Shown: in pieces, positions 23,839 to 35,632 of the stretch
Layout of the letters: each line of letters begins with the position of its first letter
Position numbering within the stretch: position 1 is the first letter of the stretch
Assembly: GCA_013365365.1 (NCBI GenBank)
Contig: JABVXU010000077.1
Span: forward strand, 1 to 64,000
Reading direction: 5' to 3'
DNA: 64,000 bases
DNA from: Cruorifilaria tuberocauda
Taxonomy: Eukaryota > Nematoda > Chromadorea > Rhabditida > Onchocercidae
Program-made: the position numbers and the translations under genes
The notes under the pieces: model-generated
What the model saw: the letters and a program-made list of their open reading frames with translations, nothing else
The model's database searches: none
Told to the model about the DNA's origin: nothing

Positions 23839-25917
23839 ACGAAAAACTGAAAGCATTTCATTTATTTATCAAATAATCTTTTCATCGATTATTTCATAAT
23901 AATTTTTTTCACCAATTTCATGCGCTATCACAGCACATTACAGTTGGCCAAATCTAGCTCCAAAACAATAGATTTTTATGCTACCGTAATTTAAGCTTGA
24001 AGAATTTTGTTTTCCTTTTAGATAGTTTTAATGTCAAACGTATTTCCATAGATAAAACTAATGAATTCCCCATTAATTCAATCCTGATGAAAATCCGACT
24101 ATTTCCATTACAATTTGTATTCATTTGCATAAATGCTATAAATTTGTTAAATATCTTCCATTTCCAGTTCTTTTACATTTAAACTGAATTAAATTTGAAA
24201 AAAAAAATAACATGAAGTTGTGTCAGAGAGTCGAGATGGTCTGTCTACTCCAAAACACATTTACTTTACTCTGCTTCTCGATATCGGAGAAGAAAAATGA
24301 GAGCTGACAATGATACTTTTGTAGCAAACTGTTTTGGAAGTGATGAGAATAAAAACCTTTTTGAGAGGTTCTTTGAATTCAAAAGTAACAATTGTACTCT
24401 ATCCATTTAATTACCCTGAAATTAAAATGAACGTTTTCTTTAAAACTTTCACGTTCAACAGTATTGTGCGGAGCATATTTCCAAGGATATACTTATCTAT
24501 ACGTTTAAGTAAGCACGCTACTGAATATAACTTTTTAATTTACGAGATGAATGAAGTGAGCCAATAAGAATCGAACTGAGTTAATAACAATAAGTTCTGC
24601 AGAGTCTAAGATAAACATCTATAATAAGATAAACAGATATGATAAGATAAACATCCAAGATCTTTAATGAAAAATATAAAGGAAATTCAGAATCATTCAA
24701 ATTTTCGAGAATTAAAATTTTGTTAACGATAAAAATACCAAAAAAGCTTCTTTCAGTCTCTTCTTATTGCAATTATTGCTACGATTGCAAATCTGCTTGA
24801 GAATTGGATTACTTTCTCGAAACTTAGATTATCTACTAAAAAAGCTAATACACTTCGTCTTAGTTTTTCGTAGAGTTATCAAATATGTATCGTATCATTT
24901 CAATTTGATTTCTGATACTAACACTGAAACTACTGTAGTATCTATTCATTATCACGTTTCCTTCTTAGTCCTTTCCAGTAATCGAAGCATGATACATACA
25001 AAAAACTGCCATTTTCTTTTCCAAAAAAAATTCTATAATGAAGTGATCTGATGAAGAAAATGTTGAAGCAAATCTATTTAAACTTTTCAGAATGCAACAT
25101 TGGTGACAAAAAATCTCCAAGATGCGTCTTCGATTTTAAGATCATTCGAAGCATGAAACTTTAATAGTTTGGGTTCATTTTTGTTTTTATAAATGGGTGA
25201 ATACAAGAAATAGTATCCGGACTAGAAAAATTCTTCAAGTATTTTGCAGAGCCTACTGACTAAGACTAAGACAAATTATCCTATATTTTCTTTTGCTCAG
25301 TTAATTATTTTTAAGCATTCATCATTGTTCTATGTATATTTCATTGGTTTGAAAAAGATAAGTAACAATATGAAAAAGATTATATATGTACATATTCATT
25401 AGTCCATCCTATATATCTATATTTTGCATCTACATAATTTATGACCTTAAATTTTTAAATATTTTTGAAAAATGATGACTTAACTTTAGCGAGAAACTAG
25501 TAATTAAATCGTGCAGAAAGGAGATGAAAGATGATAGTGGAGTTCTAAAAATATCGAAGGCATATAAAAATAGAAAAAGATTGCAATCATTCAAATCAAT
25601 CAATAATTTGTCGAGTAGTAACTTTTCTTTGCAATTAAACTTTCAAAAATTTAATGGAAGTTTTTCTCTTCATATCTAGTTAATAAAATGAAGTCCATAG
25701 ATCAACGAAGGAGGTTGCATTAGGGATAAAAGAGAAAAGGAAAAACAACATTTCAATCCAATTATGTTAGTACTTTGAGACAAAGGAATGGCCATGTGGG
25801 ACTGTGTTAAATATATTACATGAAATGAGTGAGTGAGTATCGGGTTTTGAATTTCGTGCGTGTGTGGGGGGATTTCGATGAGTTCGTGCAAGTGGTAACT
25901 TTTCAGAGGTGGCAAGA
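23839..25917. other. Intergenic between divergent genes
   Basis: The type I membrane gene (minus) and apm-1 (plus) diverge from this stretch, so both promoters should lie in it. No coding-like splice-bounded frame found. Near 26023, just inside apm-1 intron 1, there is a small direct repeat of CATTGAGATT. Confidence 0.5.
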
Positions 25918-28900
25918 ATGTCGTCTTCTGCTATCTATATTCTCGATCTTAAAGGCAAGGTAAGTGAATGTTAGATTTCGGGATTATTCATATGCAGTCA
26001 TTGAGATTCGTCATTGAGTCATTGAGATTGAGATATGAATGGCTGCATCCAAAAAATTCAAAAGTTAGGTTGCTTTGGTGTCATTAAACTAATCATTGTG
26101 TATGACAGCATATTTAATGTAAGTATCAAAAACAAGAGATAAGATATCCTTCCATGTTGAATTAGTAAAGCAAATTAAGGGTAGTATTTTCTCAGGAATA
26201 TTGCATATTTGCAACAGATTCTTTTAAAACCCTCAATAACAGGCGATAGTATCAAGAAATTATCGAGGTGATATAGACATGAGTGTTATCGATAAGTTCA
26301 TGCCGCTGTTATTGGATCGTGAAGAAGAAGGTCGGCAAAGCCCAGCTCTCGAGCATCCTGAAGCTACATTTATATATATCAAACATTCAAATCTTTACTG
26401 CAAGTCTTCCGATTCTTTTCATATTATTTTCTACCGAGTTTATCGAAAATAAACTTCCAACATTACATTAATTTCTTACTGCTGCATTTGCACTATAATA
26501 ATAATATGAAGGTAAATATTGTTCATTTGAATAATGTGAATTCAGTTTATAAAAGATAAGTTGTAGAGAGGTTCCATTTTAAGTTGTTAAAAATTTTTTG
26601 GCTCCAAAGCTTTAAATTTATGTTTTGATATAATTTACCAAATATTTTCAAATCCGTGTTTGGTTATTTCTTGATTACAGTTACAGGGTCATCTCACAGA
26701 ACTTCTAACAAAATCTTTTTGCAATCGATTTATATTTCCATTCTTTCAGTTGTTTCAACATCACGCAAGAATGTAAATGTAGCATTGGTGCTTGCATTTC
26801 TGTACAAGATAGTGGAAGTATTTGGGGAATATTTGAAAGATGTCGAAGAAGAATCGATTCGAGATAATTTTGTGGTTATCTATGAACTGCTCGACGAAAT
26901 GATGGATTTCGGCTATCCACAAACTACTGAAGGAAAAATTTTACAAGAGTAAGTTTTTTTTCCTTGTTCAATGTATATTTATTTGTAAAGACCTTGAAAT
27001 CTCTTGACGAGATGCTGTTCATTAAAGCTAGTAATAGGTAATTATATGTGCTTAGGTTTATTACACAAGAAGGACACAAATTAGAAACTGCTCCTCGACC
27101 ACCAATGGCTGTTACGAATGCTGTTTCATGGCGTTCAGAAGGTCTCAAATATCGCAAGAATGAAGTGTTTCTAGATGTCATAGAATCGGTAAATTTACTG
27201 GTAAGTCCACATGATTAGCTTTGATTAGTTTCAGAAATGGAAAAAATCATATTTTTGAAAAATTCAGTGTTAGCGATTGATAACATTAAAGAAAATCATG
27301 TTTCTTTATAGAAATACAAGAGAATTATAGATGAACAATTCACTATGAAGTTTCAGTGTTTATTTTTTCGGCCATGCTTCTTAGTACACATAACACACAC
27401 TATAAATGTAATAATTTTGATTTCTTCTAACTGTTAGGCAAATGCAAATGGTGTGGTTCTACAAAGCGAAATAGTCGGTTCGGTTAAGATGCGTGTTTAC
27501 TTGACAGGAATGCCAGAACTGCGATTGGGTCTTAATGACAAAGTTTTGTTTGAAAGCAGTGGAAGTAAGGTTTTTCATTTTGTATTTTGTGAAAAGAAAT
27601 TATTATCTCTGAGTACAATTTCAGTTTTTTTACTTTCAAAATATGCGGTTCAGTAGTATGAGTATTTCTTTTATCATTTGGAGGAAAAGTATATTTTTGA
27701 TATTGGTATGGCAAGCGAATCATTCTCATTTTGTTAGGGGGGAAGAACAGATCAGTAGAACTGGAAGATGTGAAATTTCATCAGTGTGTTCGCTTATCTC
27801 GTTTTGAAAATGATCGAACAATCAGTTTTATACCACCAGATGGAGAATTTGATTTGATGAGCTATCGGTTAATGACTGTTGTTAAGCCACTTATTTGGAT
27901 GGAAGCAATTGTTGAAACGCACACTCATTCAAGAATCGAATATATGATAAAGGCAAATAATTAGAGTTTTTTAAAATTTGTTTTTTGTATCTTTCCAACT
28001 AATCATCGTGAATTTTAAAATCATGATCAAGAAATTACTTTTGATATGCTCTAAGTCCATTCTTAATCCTTCTATTCAGTTCTGGCAAATAATATGTATG
28101 TACTTCTTAAATATTGTCGGAATTATGCAGAAAAAATCGTTATTATGTTTCATTTATCAATTTTATTTAGGACCAATTACATCTATGATAATAATTTTTA
28201 CTGTGTTGAGTTTACCAATTGTGTTTAGGCGAAATCGCAATTTAAACGACGCTCTACAGCAAATAATGTAGAAATTATCATCCCAGTGCCAAGTGATGCT
28301 GATTCACCTAAATTCAAGACTTCCATTGGGACTGTGAAGTATACACCGGAACAAAATTCATTTGTTTGGTCAATTAAAAGTTTCCCAGGTTATGAAGCTT
28401 TCTGAGCAAGATTCCATTTATAGGCATAAAGACATAATAGAAAGATACAAAATTTATATTAAGTTATATTTCGATTTCAAAAAGCGAAATGTTTATCTAT
28501 GACTCAGTGATAAAATAAATCAATCGACATCATGATATTTCATAGAGAATAATCTCATATATAGCAGTTCAGATCTCGTTATACTTTAAACCTGATTTCT
28601 CAGCTGATTTATTATAAGTCGAAGATAACATTTCGATCAAAGTTAGCCTAGAAACAAAATAGTTGAATAATGGTACTGAAAAAGGCATTGATGCATTTAG
28701 ACTGCATTTAGAACCTCTTTCTTTTTGATACTCCAGTAATGATATAGTGCGATTAAGTAAGTGAAGTCACAGGTGGAAAAGAATATTTAATGCGAGCACA
28801 TTTCAACTTACCGTCGGTTCAATGTGAAGACCGTGAGGGTCGCCCACCAATGAAAGTGAAATTTGAGATCCCTTATTTCACAACTTCTGGAATACAGGTA

Positions 28901-29304
28901 CATTTCTTCACTGGTAAAGATTTTGCTTAATCATATTGATTGTAGCAGTCTTATTAATTTTTTTAAAAAATTGTTTTCAATGATGATATATTGATATTTA
29001 TTCTCTTTTTTCCGAGGTCTATGTTGTCTAATTGTTTCAAGTTAACTTTTGTTTTTGATTTCAGACTTTTTCCCATTATATCTTCGGTCATAGTTTGAGT
29101 TTAATAATTTTCCTAAATTCTTGTAAAATCTCAGCAGCATTGTTTGCGGGACAGAGCTTTACGAATTTTCTTTTTTTTATCAACAAATCCTAATTCGTTT
29201 TGCAGGTTCGTTACCTGAAAATTATTGAAAAAAGTGGTTATCAAGCTTTACCATGGGTGCGCTACATTACGCAGAATGGTGACTACCAGTTACGTATGAT
29301 GTAA
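25918..29304 (+). CDS. apm-1: AP-1 clathrin adaptor mu subunit
   Basis: Medium chain of the AP-1 complex, which sorts cargo at the trans-Golgi and endosomes and reads Tyr-based signals. Exons: 25918-25959, 26243-26399, 26750-26948, 27056-27200, 27438-27564, 27738-27952, 28229-28388, 28773-28897, 29206-29304; 422 residues, the normal family length, all phases close. Motifs run through the longin half (MSSSAIYILDLKGK, SRNYRGDIDM, NFVVIYELLDEMMDFGYP, PPMAVTNAVSWRSEG) and the cargo-binding half (VGSVKMRVYLTGMPELRLGL, ELEDVKFHQCVRLSRFENDR, FKRRSTANNVEIIIPVPSDA, SGYQALPWVRYITQNGDY). RAHFNLPSV and DYQLRM point to APM-1 rather than to its paralogue UNC-101. Introns 2 and 6 start with GC instead of GT. 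The ATG follows a TTTTCAG acceptor by 11 bases, fitting trans-splicing. Confidence 0.97.
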
Positions 29305-31102
29305 TTGTTCTCACACTGGATGATGGTTTATGAAAATTTTTGTAGAGCAATAGATTGAAGATCTTGCTATCCAGTTTCTGCGATTATTATGTGTTTTACA
29401 TAATCACTATGACCATTCGACTTTCAACTAATGTTTTGAAGTTCTTTCCGTTTCAATCTCACGTTTTCAAAGCTCCATTAAGATTGTTTTATTTTTTTAA
29501 ACTTTCATTACATAACTCGTGTTCTTTATTAGTTAGCTTTATTGACGCAATTTTTAATTACTATTTCTTTCTAGCTTTGTATTTATATATATGAGAAAAT
29601 ACCCCGGGAAAACGGCGTTTGTTGTCGTTTTGACACATTTTGATGCTGTTTAATTTTTCACATTTCGGCTATTTTTATACTTATTCTGTTAGTACGTATG
29701 ATTAATTCATTTATTTTTTATGCTTTTTAAAAAAAGAAAAATAATATCATTAGATTTTTCATTTTTTTCAAGATGTCATTTGTATGCTTATTTATACATA
29801 AGAAAAAAAGCTCTACCAAGTTTTAATCTTTTTGTGTAACCTGTCTTACGTAGTTTTGTTTTCATTTCATTTTTTACTCTCTACTTGTTTCTATTAAAAT
29901 TACCAATTCCTATTATGTTTATTTTGGTTCTATCAAGTTCTTTTTATTTTCATTTTTACGAAAAACACTTTGAAAAATTTAAATGAGTAGATATCGAGCA
30001 TCTATATATCGGATCGTAGAGGACGACGTTGAATTTTAAGTCATTCTTATATACTTTATTTTTTGATCTGAGTTCCGCATTGGAAATACAGAGGTTGTAG
30101 ATATAATGATACTGTAGGTTACCTTCATTAAATTTCGATGCATTTCATTATCATTTATTGTAGATCTCTTATGACCAAAACATTTTCTTTGTTCTTTATT
30201 TTCCCACTATATTTCACCGAAACTTTTAGTTTATTTTTGAATTTCGTGCTGCATAATGCATTTTTGTTTTCATACATTGCCCAATTTATAGTTTATTTTC
30301 TAAATTTGTATGATTCATTTTCACTATTTTCTCACCATATTTCATGTTCCTCGATTCTTTCGTTGTTAATAACTGATTTTGTTTGGAAAGGCTGAGTTAC
30401 GAGCTTATAACAAAAACATGATTCCAGTAAGAATTTTTTAATGTAGATAATATATGCTAGAGAGGTAGGAAATGAACTGTTTATTCAAGTTAATAAAAGT
30501 TACTGTCTTCAGAAACCTGTTTCGCAGTTCTTTGTATCGATTAACTTACCTTTATTCATAAAGCGAATGAGTGCTAAATTAATTTACATTGTGAATTTCT
30601 GTGCAGATTTTTTTTACTTATTTCAGTAATAAACAGTAATAAATTATTTTCCTTCATGAAAATGCTGAAAACCTAGTTTGGGCAGATATCTTTGCAAATT
30701 TATTCAGGGCTTCCAAATCTGAAAGCAATATAGTTTTCATTTAGCCATTAGTTTTGTAAAAAAATTTTTTCGTGGTTCACTAGGAAGTGATTTTGTTGTC
30801 TCACCACTTTTAATTATTGTCATAGCTTTCTCACTAAGTTAATCGAGTAGTCCAGTACCACTCTTCAGTCTTCGCAACATCCTGTGAAGTTTCATTGTTA
30901 AAGAACTCTCTATAGTTGATGCGTTGGTTTAATGTTTGAATCGACGTTTGCGGTAACTCGGTTAGATGGAGTTCACGGTATCATGATATTAAACTTGTTT
31001 CCGTAGTGAGACATTAAAGATTTAGTTTAAACTTCTTCATGTTAAGGTAGTGATAGAATTTCGAAGTTCTGTGTTGGAGTTAGTATCTCTCATTTTGCGA
31101 CA
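29305..31102. other. Intergenic, T-rich
   Basis: 3' flank of apm-1 and 5' flank of the MTERF4-like gene. The plus strand is markedly T-rich with many hydrophobic-looking but meaningless open frames. Nothing else recognised. Confidence 0.55.
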
Positions 31103-33312
31103 ATGATTCTCAGTAGGACGGTTTTGGTTGATTCAGTTCGCTGTTTGGTCCCACTACAAGTGTCATGCTTCAGGCGTGAATTTTTTCGACTTATTCCTTC
31201 ATATTTAAATCAGAAACAGAAATACAAAAGATATTGGCGTTTGGTGTCTTCATTAAATGTATGTTTTTATGATTTTCCCAAGAACGAAATGATTGATTAG
31301 TGTTTAACTGTCCGGAATGTTTAAATTTCAGGTTCTATCGCTTGAATTCGAGTGGCGCAAACTTAGCTACAATATAGGGGGAACAGATGGCATACAAAAA
31401 GATCTCAAAAAAACTGATTGCATTGAAATGGAATGTAAAGATGATGTGGGAATGCTGGAAGCGACAACTCAGGAAGTGTTGACTAAAGAATCAATTTCTG
31501 GTTTGGAAGTGGTGAAACTAATTGTGGCAGAACTACGAAGGAATGGAAGGTTATTTATACTTCCTATGAACGATATCACCGCTATGGAAGCTGTAACAAA
31601 AGCTTTCAAACTTCTCCTTGATATCGGTAAATTGGATCAGTTTTTTTGCTTTTAATTACATAGTATGTAGAAATGTTGGAGATAAATTTTAGAAATGAAA
31701 GAACCCGTGTCCTCTATAGCATTAGAAGCCATTGTCTTCCTTTGGAACTAATAAAATTACTTGCTGTCTCAAATTGTTAAAATTTCTTGACCTAACTCAC
31801 TAATTTAGGGATTCAACCCCAGTTCATCATCGATTCCTGCATCTCTGTACCTCAGATCTTCGTATCACTAACTCAGAAGGGTGAAACAAGTATCCAGATA
31901 ATAGAACTTATTGTGGATTTCTGTCGACTCACTTATGAGGATTCCATCCGCATTTTCGCAACGTAGGTCTCATGTTGTTTATCTACCAGTTTGATAGGTC
32001 TTGTTATGTTGTTTCAAATTGCTTTAATATTCCATCAACTGATTCATTTTACCTACCTTTGATAGTTAATTCCGTGATTTTGAATCTAAGTTTCATTATA
32101 TCATTTTTTATAGATATAATGAAGAGCTGCTATCAAGAGGACCTGAAGAAATTCAGAAATGCTTGGAAGTACTTGATTCTTGTGGCATCCAAGATGAGAA
32201 ATTAGGAAAAGTCATTTGTTCATGTCCTGCGTTACTTTTTGCTCATAAATCCAGCAGACTGGCTGAAAATGCTGGGAACTTATTTTCTCATTTCAGTAAA
32301 AATCAAGTCTGTTTTTCTTTTAAAAATATATGTCTTAGTATAATATTATGAATGTAATGTCCCCCATCTTTTGGGAAAAGTTTCAAAGCTTTTTCATTCA
32401 AAATTTATAAAAAAATGTTCCTTCAAGAGTCTAGGCCTTCTAATCTCTTCATTTCGGAAAAATTGTGCATTTAATTGAAACTGAACAGAAATAATGAATA
32501 TCGGTAATACATGATTGCTGCATTTTAGCTTTGTTCGTTATTAAAGTCCTCTCCAGAAATATTGCTCGGCAATACTAATGAAACAGAGGATAAAATTGAA
32601 TATATTTATTGTTATATGCTCATGGAGGGTGAGGACTTTGCAAATTGCACGAATCTCGCGAAAATATCATTGGAAGAACTGATAGATCGCCATGAATTCT
32701 TGCTCAAAACAGGCAGTTATAAAACTCCAGACATAAAAAGACCGCAGTTAAAAATGGTTCGCTTATGCATAACTTGAAGATTCTTTAATGATTAAGATCT
32801 GGGTTTGGACTGAAAAACCCATGACTATCAGAAAACTTCAGATTTAAAGATATCATATTAGGGATTTATATGTTATATATGTTGTTTTTCTTAACACTGT
32901 TGCACTGGTAGAACAAACTGAGACACTTATTGGAATTATGTTTCATACTAGCTGCTTGGCGCTTGATTGTGTTAATATAACATCTCTAGGTGTTAGTTTA
33001 ACGGTGGTCTTATTTCTATGAATTACTCTAAAGCATCCGGTCTTTTTACTGTATTTTCAGAAAAATCCGAAACTAAAGAAGATTCTAGACAGCAGTGAGG
33101 AACAGTTCGCGCAAAAAGTAAGCCATGTATCCGTAGAGGAGTGGCATCTATTCAGGAAGCTACAGAACAACAGGAGAATATTAGAATCGGAGGGAAAGGT
33201 GCGTCCGTTTGAACGGATCAAGCCGTCAATGCGGAAACAGTTGGAACGTAAGAAGAAATCAGTCACACTAAATGATTCTGGCACATTTGAGTCATACAAC
33301 GAAAAGTATTAA
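31103..33312 (+). CDS. MTERF4: Mitochondrial transcription termination factor, MTERF4-like
   Basis: MTERF4 works in mitochondria, where in animals it brings an rRNA methyltransferase to the large ribosomal subunit. Exons: 31103-31258, 31332-31626, 31809-31962, 32114-32306, 32529-32756, 33061-33312; 425 residues, phases close. The N terminus is basic and hydroxylated without acidic residues (MILSRTVLVDSVRCLVPL), as for a mitochondrial presequence. The middle shows helical mTERF-type repeats (EEIQKCLEVLDSCGIQDEKL, VICSCPALLFA, LCSLLKSSPEILLG). The C-terminal block HEFLLKTGSYKTPDIKR, NPKLKKILDSSEEQFAQKV and SVEEWHLFRKL matches the MTERF4 type. An AATAAA poly(A) signal at 33311-33316 overlaps the stop codon. 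Confidence 0.9.
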
Positions 33313-35632
33313 TAAAAGTGTTCTAACTAGGATTTCCACACAATTGTTCTTCGATATGAACTCGTTTTCTGATTAACTTTACAAAAACTAAGAAAATATA
33401 TTTCTAAATTGTCCAATGTTTCGGTCCGAAAATACAGGTAGTTCTCGGTTTGAGTTAAGCATGATTAGAAATGAGAGAATTTATTTTCCTTTAATAAAAA
33501 CAATACTGATGAAGTAAATGGAAAAGGAAAGAATATGAAAGAATTCATCATATCCGTATTTACATAAAAAAACCGGCATCTATTGAATGTGTACGAAAAC
33601 ATATTCATTAATTGTTTTCATTATTCAGCATGACATACTCTCTGAAATAATCAGTCTGAGCAACTGACTTACACAGCGAAATATATCTATCCAGTCGTGT
33701 GAGATAATGGGGCGGTATAAGATAAAGAGCGGATTTAAAGCTACTGTAGGTACAGAGAATTTTAAAAAGAATCACTGTTTACGATCATATTGTTTATCCT
33801 GCTAAAAAATGTAAGTTGTAATATGGGTGAGCTCCTTACGTGCAATGCGGGGAGTAAGTGGGATTGGATTGTATTTGTTGGATGGCAAACCTTTCTTGCT
33901 TCATTCCTGATGAATTTAATGACGAGGCATTGTCACTTTCATTCATTCATTATTAAACAGTTACTGCCACTAGATACAGCTAAAGATTTATGAGATTCTG
34001 GGATGGATGAATTGTTGCTAAAGTGTTCAGAGTCTTTAAAAGGAGAAAAAGAGAGGTGGTAGTTGCTTTTGTATAGGTGATCGAGAAAACTGGTTATATT
34101 GAATCCCTGGACAGAAATGATTGTCGCAAAAATGCTTCAAAAATGTCCGGAGTAATGTGCATACAACAGCTAGTAAGCTGCTTCTTTTGCTGATCTCACC
34201 TTATTCATATCTCTGTGAAGACCTCACTTCGCTCCCTGTTTTTACATTCTGTTCCCTGGGAGTATCGTTTGGTGGAGATAAAAGTAAGCTTGAACTATCT
34301 GTAACTCTCGTAAATTGTCTGAGCTGAATTGAATTATGGAAATCTATTTATATTTTACCAAATAGGCACTTTCGGTATGACTGACTTGATTTTTGGCAGA
34401 GAAGAGAAAATATTATCAATGTTTTAATACATAGGTTACAGTTTTCAAATTCTTTTGAATTTCATTTAGTGTTTGTTCTTTTAAACAATTTTCTTAACCA
34501 AAATGCTTGTGTATTAAATTATAAGTGGAATTATAAAATCGCCGAAGATATCTAGTTTTGTGGTGTGGGAAGTTGAAGATATGAGAACACTCCAAGGCTC
34601 TCCAAATGAAATGAATTCCAAGCTCATAAGACATATTTTTGCAAATCCGATTTCTAATCCTCTTACTGTTTTGGCTCAACAAATTATTTATATGAACTTA
34701 TCTGGGTGTATGACGCAATTTCATCGAAAATATGAAAAAAAGCTGACTACTTCAAGTAATTTAATATGCTGTATTATACAGTTATCATCATTCGCCCAAT
34801 TCTTTAATTTTTTGATTTTCCAGGGATGTAAGTACTGAATATTTTAACGGTAAGTTGGGTGGAGAACTTCATCAAACATATTATTGGATAGCATTATCGA
34901 GTGGAGCTTCCAGTCCTTTTTTCTATTCACTTTGAAGTATGTTCATGTATTCTAATTTTGACAATTAATTTGGGTCGTTTTATTTAATAGTTTTCATAGT
35001 TGAATCGCAATTATTAGCCTTTGAGACGAAAAAAATTATTAATCACATTGAATATATGAATACAAGCTTTCGGATGAGACGCTTTTGCATATTATTTGTG
35101 CTAGCAGTTCCTTATTTAACAGTGCATACTTTAACTTTTTTTATACAACGCATACTAGTGAACAAATGAAGTTTATAATTTCAAGTAAACGCTACTTATT
35201 GAATTATAAACAAATGATCGAGATGGAAAAAGTTCAAGATCTTCAGAGAAAGCCCGCACTTGATAGTAAGAAGACATATTGACGTTTTCTATGTGTAATT
35301 TTGTGCTGTTATGATAGAGTTGAATTATGGTGTAGTCCGAATAAGAATCCTTGCATAAAACATTTTTCATAAAATGATATACCAATCAAATGCTGTGTGA
35401 AATTTAGCTTAACTGATAATTTTTTAGTTTATTCAAGAATTCTATTATTACAAAATTTTTATTATTACACTATCTACTATTATTAATTCTATTATTATGA
35501 AATATAAACAGTTGATATGATAGGAAGAAGTAGATTAATTGAGGTATCGATGAAAAATCATGCCAATTTTTAAAACAATTTTAATGTAGATTATCGAGTG
35601 TCGCATTTTTTATATTAGGTAATTGTATTGCA
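33313..35632. other. Intergenic
   Basis: No gene supported. It contains a 31-codon hydrophobic frame at 35074-35169 starting MRRFCILFVLAVPYLTV, which resembles a bare signal peptide but has no further support. Confidence 0.5.

Noticed and set aside
26656..26952. A 98-codon plus-strand frame starting at 26656
   Set aside because: It reads intron 2 into the true third apm-1 exon; only the part from 26750 is coding.
27978..28271. A 97-codon hydrophobic plus-strand frame
   Set aside because: It lies in apm-1 intron 6 and runs across the exon at 28229 in the wrong frame.
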